Of a stretch of DNA of 64,000 nucleotides, positions 49,724 through 60,050 are shown piece after piece. The DNA comes from Nostoc indistinguendum CM1-VF10. GTDB taxonomy: Bacteria > Cyanobacteriota > Cyanobacteriia > Cyanobacteriales > Nostocaceae. The notes under the pieces are model-generated. The model saw only the letters and a program-made list of their open reading frames with translations. It was not told the DNA's origin and did no database searches. How positions within the stretch are numbered: the stretch's first letter is position 1; every line of letters begins with the position of its first letter. The stretch lies in NCBI GenBank assembly GCA_019359215.1, contig JAHHHS010000007.1, positions 1 through 64,000 of the forward strand. Reading direction: 5' to 3'. The position numbers and the translations under genes are program-made.

Positions 49724-49753
49724 AAAAAAAAGGACGAACCCAAAAGTTCGCCC
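49724..49753 (-). terminator. Rho-independent terminator of chlN
   Basis: Minus strand: GGGCGAAC, 6-nt loop, GTTCGTCC (one G-T mismatch), then eight U. It lies about 40 bp downstream of the chlN stop. Confidence 0.85.
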
Positions 49754-49794
49754 ATAATATAGTATTATGCTGTTGCTAAATCCAAACCCAAATC

Positions 49795-51249
<1,455 letters not shown>

Positions 51250-51373
51250 TTAGATTGATAATTTTGGATTGAAGACTGGGACAACAAAAGTATCCTTTGT
51301 CTAACGACAATTTCCCTAATTCCTAATCCAAAATCCCAAATCTAAACCTTAAAATTGCGAGGAACGGCAATAA

Positions 51374-52168
51374 TTAAGCGTTGGGGAAGAGACGGGCAAT
51401 TTCTGATTCATCAAAAACGCCTGCTGGCAGTTCTTCCCCTAAAAAATCGTTATTGTCTTCAGCTTTTTGCAAAGCTGTTTCATCACCCCAGACATCTGAT
51501 AACACGTCTTTAAACGCATTCTCATCTAGTGGACTATCTTCAAGTCCCTCGTCTTCATCCAGCTTTATTTCCATTACAGCTGTTACATCTGTATCGAAGG
51601 CAATTTCCCCAAACTCATCTGCTTCTAAACTAGAGGTTTCAAGAGACTCATCTTTTAAGGTGTGTCCGTTGGATAAGGAAATATCGCCAAAGTCATTTTC
51701 GGTTTCCTCTAACTCGCTGATTTCCAGCCTTGGATCGTCAGAATCCACTATTGTGAACTCCTGAACTACCGCCACCGCTGCAAAGCCATTTGTATGAGGA
51801 TAGGCCAATGTTTCTTCTTCAGGCTTTTCGTCGATGACAGCTGCTGCTTCTTCTACGAATCTCTCTACTTCTGGGTTGCCAACAAAGCGATTACCGAGAA
51901 CTAAATCTGGGTCAAAATGCAAATCTAGCACTTCAATCAAGGTATCGGCATCAGGATTGAGTTTGGCAAAGGGCAACATTAGCTGCGCTAGTTTTGGCTC
52001 TAGGGCGTTAAGAACTCCCAGGATGAGGTAAGAAGGTGGTCGCTTCCCGCCATCAGGGGTGTACACTGATTCCACTTGCATATGCAGGGTAATCCAGTCT
52101 CGATTGTTCTGGAAAAATTGCAACCACTTTTGCTTTATTGAATCTGTAAAGCTGTGAAAGAAAGCCAT
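51374..52168 (-). CDS. DUF5331 protein encoded between chlL and chlN
   Basis: About 264 residues from the ATG at 52168 (MAFFHSF). The N-terminal half (KWLQFFQNNRDWITLHMQVE, GGKRPPSYLILGVLNALEP) is conserved-looking; the C-terminal half is very acidic with repeated short Glu/Asp/Leu stretches and is probably disordered. As I recall, a DUF5331 gene takes this place in other heterocystous cyanobacteria. Its strict position between chlL and chlN suggests a job in DPOR assembly or protection; unproven. Confidence 0.82.
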   Translation of the reverse strand: MAFFHSFTDSIKQKWLQFFQNNRDWITLHMQVESVYTPDGGKRPPSYLILGVLNALEPKLAQLMLPFAKLNPDADTLIEVLDLHFDPDLVLGNRFVGNPEVERFVEEAAAVIDEKPEEETLAYPHTNGFAAVAVVQEFTIVDSDDPRLEISELEETENDFGDISLSNGHTLKDESLETSSLEADEFGEIAFDTDVTAVMEIKLDEDEGLEDSPLDENAFKDVLSDVWGDETALQKAEDNNDFLGEELPAGVFDESEIARLFPNA

Positions 52169-52200
52169 ATTATTGTCCCCCATCCTGAGAACTTGGTGAT

Positions 52201-53067
52201 TTATACAATCATCAAGTCTAGTTCCTCTTCTGAATTAGGAACCTGGGGTTTACCCGGATTTAGATAAAAATCGGATAACAAAGAGAACAACTCACGATCT
52301 GGTGTGTCATTAGGCACAACACCTTCAGGACGCGCCAGAATTTGGTCAGCGATGTTGAGATAGTAGTCGCAAACGTAGTCTAGGGAAGGATCTTGCTCTG
52401 CCATCTCAAACAAAGTTTTACCCTTCACACGCGAAACACGGATATCTTCAATTAAAGGTAAAACTTCTAGAACTGGCATTGGCACAGTTTCTATATATTT
52501 TTCAATCAAGTCGCGCTTGGAGGTGCGATTGCCAATCAACCCAGCTAGACGCAATGGGTGAGTTCGTGCTTTTTCGCGGACTGAAGCAGCAATTCGATTA
52601 GCGGCAAACAAAGCATCAAAGCCGTTGTCTGTAACAATCAGGCAGTAATCTGCATAGTTTAGTGGTGCTGCAAAACCACCGCAAACTACGTCACCCAAAA
52701 CGTCAAAGAGAATTACATCGTACTCATCAAAGGCATTGAGTTCTTTAAGTAATTTTACGGTTTCGCCGACTACGTATCCACCGCATCCAGCACCCGCAGG
52801 TGGCCCACCAGCTTCTACGCAATCAACACCGCCGTAGCCTTTATAAATTACATCTTCCGGCCAAACATCTTCGTAGTGATAATCCTTTTCTTGGAGGGTG
52901 TCGATAATTGTCGGAATCAAAAACCCAGTCAGGGTAAAGGTACTGTCATGTTTGGGGTCGCAACCAATTTGCAGCACTTTTTTGCCACGTTTAGCTAGGG
53001 CGACTGATATGTTACAGCTAGTTGTGGATTTACCGATACCACCTTTTCCGTAGACTGCTAGTTTCAC
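52201..53067 (-). CDS. chlL: Light-independent protochlorophyllide reductase ATPase subunit L
   Basis: 288 residues, NifH-like homodimeric ATPase that feeds electrons to ChlN-ChlB. P-loop [11 protein letters not shown]; cluster cysteines in [11 protein letters not shown] and [10 protein letters not shown]; switch motif FDVLGDV. Full length. First gene of a minus-strand run chlL - DUF5331 - chlN with gaps of 32 and 175 bp. Confidence 0.97.
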   Translation of the reverse strand: MKLAVYGKGGIGKSTTSCNISVALAKRGKKVLQIGCDPKHDSTFTLTGFLIPTIIDTLQEKDYHYEDVWPEDVIYKGYGGVDCVEAGGPPAGAGCGGYVVGETVKLLKELNAFDEYDVILFDVLGDVVCGGFAAPLNYADYCLIVTDNGFDALFAANRIAASVREKARTHPLRLAGLIGNRTSKRDLIEKYIETVPMPVLEVLPLIEDIRVSRVKGKTLFEMAEQDPSLDYVCDYYLNIADQILARPEGVVPNDTPDRELFSLLSDFYLNPGKPQVPNSEEELDLMIV

Positions 53068-53850
53068 TTTTTTTTATTTGCCTCTTATAGCTTTTTGTCA
53101 AACTTGTGGCTCAAACATTTGCCTTCACCTTTCCTGAGACGGCGATGCGTGAGGTCTGTGAATGTCATTATTGGGCAAATTACATAGAAAAGAAAGTGGC
53201 TCTTAATTTGGAAAACGGTCTTATACGATGAATTAAGTCAAAATTGGATATATTTGAGATTTTATCGCGCTTAAAGGCTTTATTAGCTCCAAAAAGCATA
53301 AATAAACAGTTTTTATAACTTATTTTTATAAAAATAGTTACAAAATACAAAAATATGAAATCGCCTTTTTTGAATGCTTTTCATAGAATTAGCTGATGGT
53401 CGCACAACGTGTTTTCAAGGCATTGGGGCGCAGGGTTAAGGGGAAAGAGAGGTATATGCAGCCCTATGCTGGAAATACTACTGGAATTTGCGTTAGCGTA
53501 GCTCACCGTACCACTTCCCTGCGGGACGCTACGCGAACGTGGAAGCAAGCTACGCGTAGCGTCTCGTAGAGAAGGTATCGCAGAAAAATTGCCAGTTTTC
53601 AGTCTGTAGTTACAACCATTTAATTGCTGCTTGAGAGTAAGTTAGTCTGGTTTTGTAAAAAATTATTAATTTGCCAAATATTTTCCAAGAGCCAAGCCAA
53701 TAGAATAGAGCCTCCGGCACGCTACGCGTAGCTTGCTTCTCCGTAGGAGTACGCGCTTACACAAAGCAAAGCCCACCTCCGTGGGCTAAGAGAACAATTT
53801 TAGAGTATGCGTAAGTCTAAAATTTATTTCAGTCGTGCTATTTAAGGTAA
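53068..53850. other. Long chlL upstream spacer with dispersed repeats
   Basis: No gene seen over ~780 bp. Right of 53390 it holds copies of the dispersed repeat GCGTAGCGTCTCGTAGAGAAG (about 53555-53575) and CTACGCGTAGCTTGCTTCTC (53721-53740) inside inverted arrangements. The left half is AT-rich and likely contains the chlL promoter. Confidence 0.5.
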
Positions 53851-54105
53851 TCAGGACACCTCAGTTTCAAGCCCGTGGATTTCCTGTAATGTTTGCCAGC
53901 CAGCTTGCCACTGGGAGCTATCTTGTAATAATTTGGCATTTATCCAAAAACGGACTTTCGGATCGCAAGCAGAAACCATTTCGGCATAAACCCACTTAGC
54001 CTGATTTTTACGGTTAACAACTTGGAAGTGTCGCCAGCCATCAACTTTTTTCTGTGCAGTCCACTTAGAACCAACTAGGTAAGGAAATTTCTGTTTTTTA
54101 GTCAT
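53851..54105 (-). CDS. Trp-rich protein (TIGR02450 family)
   Basis: 84 residues with six Trp. YLVGSKWTAQKKVDGWRHFQ and NAKLLQDSSQWQAGWQTLQE match TIGR02450, small Trp-rich proteins of cyanobacteria and plastids of unknown function. Soluble; single gene. Confidence 0.85.
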   Translation of the reverse strand: MTKKQKFPYLVGSKWTAQKKVDGWRHFQVVNRKNQAKWVYAEMVSACDPKVRFWINAKLLQDSSQWQAGWQTLQEIHGLETEVS

Positions 54106-54181
54106 TTGTTATTAGTCATTTGTCATTTGTCATTAGGTATTGGGAAAACACTTTCTTTATCGCCAGTCCCCAATACCTAAA

Positions 54182-54556
54182 TTAAGATGTCACCAAATCG
54201 CCGTTACGGGTAAACTTCTGGCAATGCAACTCACTATCTTGCTGGACACATAGCGAAAACCATCTGATATGACTCCAGCAAGTATTGATGTTGTTGGTAA
54301 TTTTGCGTTTTTTCTTGGAAAGGCGTTGTCTTACAACTTCATTAGGGCAAAGAATTTCTAACGTACCCGTACCATCTTCGTAATTGACGATACGAAATAG
54401 ACAATCTTGCAACATCGCACGGCTGCTACTGTCAAAGAAGCCCTTAAATCGCTGTAGCTTTTCCCCTTCAGTCATTTGGCTGATGGGTTTTATTTTCAAG
54501 AAATCTTCATCCTCAAAGTCAAAGTCATCATCTTCAAAGTCGTAGGGGTCAATCAT
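54182..54556 (-). CDS. Conserved hypothetical protein with acidic N-terminus
   Basis: About 124 residues from the ATG at 54556. The start is an Asp/Glu/Phe-rich stretch (DFEDDDFDFEDEDF); the body has SSSRAMLQDCLFRIVNYEDG, ILCPNEVVRQRLSKKKRKI and a Cys/Trp-containing tail. I do not recognise a named family. It lies 76 bp upstream of the Trp-rich gene on the same strand, possibly an operon. Confidence 0.65.
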   Translation of the reverse strand: MIDPYDFEDDDFDFEDEDFLKIKPISQMTEGEKLQRFKGFFDSSSRAMLQDCLFRIVNYEDGTGTLEILCPNEVVRQRLSKKKRKITNNINTCWSHIRWFSLCVQQDSELHCQKFTRNGDLVTS

Positions 54557-55264
54557 TTTCAGCATCCACTAGGCGACCTGAGATTATGTTAACTCTGTGT
54601 GGGGGCAGGAGGAGAATGGTAGAGGCATAATTTGAGGCAAAGGATTTCAAACTAGAAGCATAACAACACTTGCAATCTTGCCAATCTTTAATGCTGATGG
54701 TGAAAAAACTTATCGTGCCTGTGAAACAATACGTTCTTATCAAATACCCTAAATTTATTTATGCGGGATTATCTTTTTACTCTTTACTTTTTAAGCTATA
54801 GCAGTTCTGTACTTAGTGAGGTAGGTTTTCAAAGGTACTAACCTTGGTAAAAAAGATTTGGTGTAACTTGCTGCTTAGGAAATGCTATAAGTTATTTAAA
54901 TATTAAACATAACAAGCTAACTTTATAGATTTTATAAACAAATATAAAGAAGTGCTACAATACTTATTACAAGTACTGGATAATACATAAAGCATACATA
55001 AAATTTGAACTTGCCGCAGTACTACAGCTACTAGATATAGAAAAAGTTTCTATGACATTAAATATAAAATCATAAAAGATACTTTATTGCGTCAGATTAT
55101 ACCGAGAATAATATAATCACAGCATATTGGCTAAAGATGCTTTAAATGAAATCATTAGTATTTAAAAATAGCAAAAATAGCTAACTTACTTTTAAGTAGT
55201 TCCGAAACTGTATGTTGCAATAATGCCAAATTGAATAATTCTTATTTGATGTGTGTAAGCTTCT
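54557..55264. other. AT-rich spacer before the NACHT gene
   Basis: Over 700 bp with no gene I can support. A 64-codon frame on the minus strand (54549-54743) lacks a ribosome site and overlaps the hypothetical gene start. The NACHT promoter is presumably in the last 200 bp. Confidence 0.45.
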
Positions 55265-57559
55265 ATGGTAAAGCGATCGCTCGAGGCGTCACTCACTGGG
55301 ATTGAACAAGCCAAAAAAGCGTTCGCTCATAAAGGGTGGACACAAGACAATTTGGCTTTTGAAGTCAACTTAAAGACTCGCCAACCAATTTGGCGGTTTT
55401 TTACTGGGCGTCCCGTAGAGCGTTATATCTTTATACAAATTTGTTCTGTGCTGTCGTTGAATTGGCGCGAGATTGCGGCTAATCCTCCAGAAGAATTCTC
55501 TGAATCAAAAGAACTTGGTGCTGCCGAATTTTTAGATATTGATGCTCTAGTACAACAAGTGCGATCGCAACGCTTCGACAAAATTCAAGACCAGTGCGGC
55601 ACTTTGCAGTTATTAGATGTTACTCGCCCCGTTAAAATAGACGACATTTACATCGATGTCAACATTTTGGAGGAGATTGCCAGCCTTCAGTGGTTAGAGT
55701 TTGCTGATTTGCAAAACTTTACATCAAAAGAATTTGATCGTTTCGGTTTAGGTGAAGTATCCCAGACACAAATGGCGGGAATCACAGCAGTTCAAACTTA
55801 CTCAAAGCTGCGGGTGTTGGGTAAACCGGGAGCAGGTAAAACCACTTTTTTACAACATCTGGCGATTCAATGCAACCGAGGGAGATTTGCAGCAAATCGG
55901 GTTCCTGTTTTTATCACCTTAAGAGATTTTGCCGACGAAACGAGAGTTGCAGGGCAGTTCCATTTACTCAACTATATTTGCAAAGAATTTCTCACCTGTG
56001 GAATTTCAGATCCATCTGTGCTGGAAACTTTGTTGTTGGAGGGCAGAGTATTGCTGTTGCTGGATGGATTAGATGAAGTACTCCATCAACAGAGTAAGGG
56101 TGTCGTCAATGAGATTCGCAGACTATCTGAAAAGTATCAAAAGAATATGTTTGTCGTCACCTGCCGCACGGCAGCTAAAGCTTTGAACCTCAGACGCTTT
56201 ACAGATGTTGAAATTGCCCCTTTTAGTCAAGATCAAATTGTTGCTTTTGCTCAGAAGTGGTTTACAGCAGTTGCGAAAACGAACATCCAGGATAAACAAG
56301 AACAGGCATTTGAGTTTACCCGGAAACTAGATTTACCCGAAAATTTACAATTTCAAAGACTTGTTGTCACTCCCTTGTTTTTGCATCTCGCCTGCTGGGT
56401 TTTTCATCACCAGAACAAATTTCCAACCCAAAAATCTGCTTTTTATAAGCAGTGTTTAGACCTGCTCCTGGGTAAATGGGACGAAACTAAAGCAATTGAG
56501 CGGGATGAAGTATACCAAGGTTTTTCATTACCACAAAAACTTAAGTTGCTGAGTCAGGTTGCTAGCGCGACATTTGAGCAGGGTAATTACTTTTTTGAAC
56601 AACGTATTGTTGAGCAACACATTAGCGATTATATCAGCGATTTGCCGAATGCTTCCACAGAACCAGAGGAATTGGAATTAGATAGGGAAGGGGTACTTCA
56701 GGCGATAGAGTTGCAACATGGATTACTAGCAGAACGAGTGCGGGGGATTTTCTCTTTCTCTTATTTGACGTTTCAAGAATACCTGACTGCTCGAAAAATC
56801 GTTGCCAGTTATAATTTACAAGCATTAAAACAACCCTTAGAACGTCTGGTGACTCATATTACTGAACCCAGATGGCGTGAAATCTTTTTGTTAACGGTTG
56901 CCATGCTACGGAATGCAGATTTTTTGGTACTGTTGATGAAGCAAGAAATTGATGCGCTAGCGGCTCAAGATCCATATTTGCAAAAATTTTTGACTTGGGC
57001 AAGTCAAAAGTCTGTCGCTGCTCCTGAGCCTGCTGCAATTCGGGCGTTTTATCTTGCCCTAGCTAGAATTCCTCACCTTACTGCGTACTTTGCCCTTGTC
57101 TGCATCTTCGATCAAGATATTTTTTTGGATGTGGCATTAGATAACTTAGTAATGGAATGCGAATCTAATTTTGCTGATGTCTATGGGTGCAACGATGCTG
57201 TGAGTAGTGCTTTAGCAATTGTTCAAGATGCTGGCTTACATCAAGCTTTACAACAACTTAAAGACCTACTGCCTGATCCAGAACAAAGTAGAGAAAGCAT
57301 TCAGACACAGTGGCAAACAAGTTATCCTGCTTGGATGGAACGGTTAAAGGCGATTATCGCCAAGCATCGAAACATTCAGCATCAATGGCACTTCAGCCCG
57401 CAGCAACAGCAAGTATTGCAACAATATTACGATGCCAATCAGTTGCTTATCGATTGCCTTAATAGTAACTGTGAAATCACAGACGTTGTGCGCCAGGAGA
57501 TTGAAGCCAGTTTGTTGCCGATAGAAGAACTCTCCAAGCGAGAATGGCAGGGATTGTGA
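55265..57559 (+). CDS. NACHT STAND ATPase with N-terminal helix-turn-helix-like domain
   Basis: 764 residues. Residues ~10-75 (KGWTQDNLAFEVNLKTRQPI) look like the HTH-like lead domain seen in cyanobacterial STAND proteins. The NACHT core has Walker A GKPGAGKT (186-193), Walker B VLLLLDGLDEV (262-272) with the extra acidic residue typical of NACHT, and sensor FVVTCRTAA. A winged-helix-like and long helical part (380-760) follows, with FSYLTFQEYLTARKI, the C-terminal marker of NACHT proteins. No nuclease, TIR or protease effector is visible. Bacterial NACHT proteins include anti-phage sensors; a defence role here is inference. Confidence 0.88.
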   Translation: MVKRSLEASLTGIEQAKKAFAHKGWTQDNLAFEVNLKTRQPIWRFFTGRPVERYIFIQICSVLSLNWREIAANPPEEFSESKELGAAEFLDIDALVQQVRSQRFDKIQDQCGTLQLLDVTRPVKIDDIYIDVNILEEIASLQWLEFADLQNFTSKEFDRFGLGEVSQTQMAGITAVQTYSKLRVLGKPGAGKTTFLQHLAIQCNRGRFAANRVPVFITLRDFADETRVAGQFHLLNYICKEFLTCGISDPSVLETLLLEGRVLLLLDGLDEVLHQQSKGVVNEIRRLSEKYQKNMFVVTCRTAAKALNLRRFTDVEIAPFSQDQIVAFAQKWFTAVAKTNIQDKQEQAFEFTRKLDLPENLQFQRLVVTPLFLHLACWVFHHQNKFPTQKSAFYKQCLDLLLGKWDETKAIERDEVYQGFSLPQKLKLLSQVASATFEQGNYFFEQRIVEQHISDYISDLPNASTEPEELELDREGVLQAIELQHGLLAERVRGIFSFSYLTFQEYLTARKIVASYNLQALKQPLERLVTHITEPRWREIFLLTVAMLRNADFLVLLMKQEIDALAAQDPYLQKFLTWASQKSVAAPEPAAIRAFYLALARIPHLTAYFALVCIFDQDIFLDVALDNLVMECESNFADVYGCNDAVSSALAIVQDAGLHQALQQLKDLLPDPEQSRESIQTQWQTSYPAWMERLKAIIAKHRNIQHQWHFSPQQQQVLQQYYDANQLLIDCLNSNCEITDVVRQEIEASLLPIEELSKREWQGL

Positions 57560-57652
57560 TACCAAGTTGCGATCGCAATTACTACCTCTTTCCCAACTTC
57601 CCCCGCTTCCCCTGCCTACTAAAACGGTTTTATTCACTAAGAAAAGGAATCT

Positions 57653-58426
57653 ATGGTTGGACACAACATTATTGTGATTGGCACTTCGGCAGGTGGACTC
57701 AAAGCGCTGGGCGCAATCTTGGGCGCTCTGCCTGCTGACATTGATGCTGTCTTCTTCATTGTTCAGCACCTCGCAGCAGATAAGCCCAGCATTCTCCCCC
57801 AAATTCTTGTAGATGTAGGCTCTCTTGAAGCATCTCACCCGGCAGATGGAGAGCCAATTCAAACCGGGCGAATCTATGTTGCACCGCCGGATCATCACCT
57901 GTTGGTGAATCAAGGCTCGATGCGTGTCGTGCGTGGGCCTCAAGAAAATCGCTTTCGCCCTGCGATCGATGCGTTATTTCGTTCAGCCGCCCGCGCTTAT
58001 GGTACAAGGGTGGTAGGTGTGGTACTCACTGGCTATCTTGATGATGGCACGGTGGGGTTGCAGGCAATCAAGAAACGAGGCGGAGTGGTGATCGTTCAAG
58101 ACCCGAAGGAAGCAGAATACCCCAGCATGGCAAAGAGCGCCTTGCAGTATGTAAAGGTCGATTACTGCTTGCCGCTCGCAGAAATCCCGGACCGGCTAGT
58201 GGAGTTGTCAAAGGAACCCGCCGCCAAGGAGGAGGCATACCCTGTGACCGAAGAGATCGAAATTGAATCCAAGATTGCACAACAGCAGATGAATACCCAG
58301 AAACATATTTCTTGTTTTTCTTGGAATAATTTATTCTTTGGAAGTCCCTTAATTCGAGATATCATTCTCAACGGTTTTGCCACGAAACGAACTATTGCTG
58401 CAATAGAGGAAGATCGGGCTGAGTAG
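57653..58426 (+). CDS. Free-standing CheB-type methylesterase domain protein
   Basis: 257 residues. The catalytic triad of CheB is readable: Ser12 in GTSAGG, His39 in VQHLAAD and Asp131 in LDDGTVG. There is no receiver domain in front, unlike chemotaxis CheB, and no chemoreceptor genes are near. The last ~70 residues (after KEPAAKEE) are a charged linker and a tail without a known domain. It lies 94 bp after the NACHT gene on the same strand. Confidence 0.88.
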   Translation: MVGHNIIVIGTSAGGLKALGAILGALPADIDAVFFIVQHLAADKPSILPQILVDVGSLEASHPADGEPIQTGRIYVAPPDHHLLVNQGSMRVVRGPQENRFRPAIDALFRSAARAYGTRVVGVVLTGYLDDGTVGLQAIKKRGGVVIVQDPKEAEYPSMAKSALQYVKVDYCLPLAEIPDRLVELSKEPAAKEEAYPVTEEIEIESKIAQQQMNTQKHISCFSWNNLFFGSPLIRDIILNGFATKRTIAAIEEDRAE

Positions 58427-58734
58427 ATGTAGGGTTGTCACAAATCTTCCTTAAAAATGCTTGAGTGTTTGTATTTAGGGACTTACAACAAATAAATTAT
58501 CAAATTTTATGAGGTGAACATCTTGCCACTGCTTTACTTACTCACTACTGATATTGTTTAAAAATCTCTTAGCATTTATAAGGGACTGGCACTTAATTTC
58601 CAATCGGCAAAAATGGGCATGAATGGTATTGAAGTTTTACTCTAATTGTTCGTCCAAATCAGATTTTTGGATAACTTCATCTAAGGAGGAGCTATCAGTT
58701 TTGAAGTCTTGGAATGGCATCATTCAGAACTAAG
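58427..58734. other. Spacer CheB / hypothetical
   Basis: No gene, hairpin terminator or repeat that I can support in these 308 bp. Confidence 0.4.
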
Positions 58735-59004
58735 TCATTTGAGGTTGTAAAGTGCCTCGAACCTTTTAAGGGTCACGTTGCCCTCACTAGCAATGTATGT
58801 AAGATGTAAGTCTTCCTCGGTAAGGAGTATCATCGTTTCTGCACCAACTCTGCCAAAGTCAGGCTCTAGCCCTAATGCCATCTCAATAAGATACGTCCAT
58901 GTACCAGATTCAGGTGTGTAGCTGCGTACAATCCCTTCTCCACCAATAAAGCTCACCCATTGAGTAGCGCGAAACTTAGGCACTTTTATGAAGGTTGCAG
59001 TCAT
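58735..59004 (-). CDS. Small conserved hypothetical protein
   Basis: 89 residues. The run FRATQWVSFIGGEGIVRSYT then TWTYLIEMALGLEPDFGRVG with E-x-x-I-x-LTEEDL suggests a small SH3-like or KOW-like barrel (hydrophobic strands with a Gly-rich turn), but I cannot name a family. Single gene. Confidence 0.55.
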   Translation of the reverse strand: MTATFIKVPKFRATQWVSFIGGEGIVRSYTPESGTWTYLIEMALGLEPDFGRVGAETMILLTEEDLHLTYIASEGNVTLKRFEALYNLK

Positions 59005-59188
59005 GCGTAAAACTCCTCAATTCATAGTTGATACCTTCTGTTTTAATAGAATAAATTAAATATGTTTTGTATCTTTTTAAGTAAAAATGTTAAATATTCT
59101 CTATAACTTTTGAATGTTTTAGATGCAGATTAAACAATTTATACGTAATTCAAACATTGATTAAAACATAATATATAGCAGTGCTAAA

Positions 59189-59338
59189 TATAGCGCTTCT
59201 CTGTTGAGTGCAATACAGACCTAACCCCCAGCCCCTTCCCTACAAGGGAAGGGGAGTAAGATTCAAAGCCTCTCTCCTTTTAGGAGAGAGGTTTGGAGAG
59301 AGGTCAAAGTGTATTGCTTCTATTCAAGAACCGCTATA
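59189..59338. mobile_element. MITE-like element related to 10703-10803
   Basis: Ends TATAGCGCTTCT (59189) and its partner AGAACCGCTATA (to 59338) form an imperfect inverted repeat of 28 bp (19 matches), ending in TA like the element at 10703. The middle carries two hairpins, CCCCTTCCCT/AGGGAAGGGG and CCTCTCTCC/GGAGAGAGG, common in Nostoc-like genomes. Confidence 0.65.
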
Positions 59339-59481
59339 ATATCATGTCCGCCAAATTAGCATAAAAAAACCCACCCCAAACACTCCCCGCTTGCCTACGG
59401 TGTACACACAAGTGCTGTCCACATACGTTTCAACTCTTTTACCCACATTTTTGTCAGAGTTAAACTGTCACACTTACCGAC

Positions 59482-59538
59482 ATCCCGCCCAGAACTAAAG
59501 TTCAGCTATGAGACTCGGAATTCATTCCGAGGCGGGAT
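59482..59538. other. Palindrome with two inner hairpins (three-way-junction shape)
   Basis: The outer arms ATCCCGCC (59482-59489) and GGCGGGAT (59531-59538) enclose GAACTAAAGTTC (59492-59503) and CTCGGAATTCATTCCGAG (59514-59531). Folded as RNA or single-stranded DNA this gives a compact cloverleaf-like shape. No known family was recognised. Confidence 0.6.
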
Positions 59539-59584
59539 AGAAACGTAGTGCGAGATTTATTAATAAAGATATGGCTGCGACAAG

Positions 59585-59604
59585 ACTTGTGTGTACACAC
59601 AAGT
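59585..59604. repeat. Perfect 20-bp palindrome
   Basis: ACTTGTGTGTACACACAAGT reads the same on both strands. Half of it (ACTTGTGTGTAC) recurs at 59862-59873, and ACACACAAGTGCT also at 59403-59415. Confidence 0.8.
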
Positions 59605-59606
59605 GC

Positions 59607-59774
59607 TTTCGTTCACAACACAAGGACTTTCATTCAGAACACAAGGACTTTCGTTCAGAACACGAGGACTTTCATTCAGAACACAAGTCTTTTCGTTCAG
59701 AACACAAGTCTTTTCGTTCAGAACACGAGGACTTTCATTCAGAACACAAGTCTTTTCGTTCAGAACACAAGTCT
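59607..59774. repeat. 21-bp tandem array, eight exact-length units
   Basis: Eight units of exactly 21 bp (consensus TTTCRTTCAGAACACAAGKM plus Y). Units 3-5 (59649-59711) are identical to units 6-8 (59712-59774), so a 63-bp block has doubled recently. No frame has a stop, which makes spurious heptapeptide ORFs. Confidence 0.92.
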
Positions 59775-59953
59775 TTTTTGAGCCAATGAGGGAATGGAAC
59801 AGCTTTGCTTTTCAAGAAGGCTTGGGGAGATTAAAAGTCTGTGGAGCCACTCTACAAGACTTGTGTGTACAACGGTAGGCTTGCGGGGGATTTGGACACC
59901 GCGCATTTTCACAAATCAAATGTTGTATTGCTATATTTGACAACAGTACCCAA

Positions 59954-60050
59954 AATTACGAATTACGTTAGCGTACCACTTCGTGGAAGCAAGCTACGTG
60001 TAGCGTCTCGTAGAGAAGCGGAGCGTAGCCCATTACGAATTACGAATTAT
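59954..60050. repeat. Dispersed Nostoc-type repeat at the kinase gene 3' end
   Basis: AATTACGAATTACG at the left and ATTACGAATTACGAATTAT at the right bracket GCAAGCTACGTGTAGCGTCT and GAGAAGCGGAGCGTAGCC. The stop codon of the hybrid kinase (60040-60042) lies inside, so its last few residues are encoded by the repeat. Confidence 0.6.

Larger units (their letters stand above)
59005..60039. other. Repeat-rich region without genes
   Basis: About 1 kb holding, in order, a MITE-like element (59189-59338), a three-way-junction palindrome (59482-59538), a 20-bp palindrome (59585-59604), a 21-bp tandem array (59607-59774) and a dispersed repeat (59954-60050). Several open frames cross the array only because its unit lacks stops. 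Confidence 0.65.

Noticed and set aside
54549..54743. 64-codon minus-strand frame before the hypothetical gene
   Set aside because: Overlaps the start of the 54182-54556 gene and has no ribosome site.
59607..59774. Possible CRISPR array
   Set aside because: Units are contiguous 21-bp repeats with no unique spacers and no cas genes nearby.
59548..59878. Three overlapping open frames with heptapeptide repeats
   Set aside because: They arise from a stop-free 21-bp tandem array read in three frames; no ribosome site or conserved start supports any of them.
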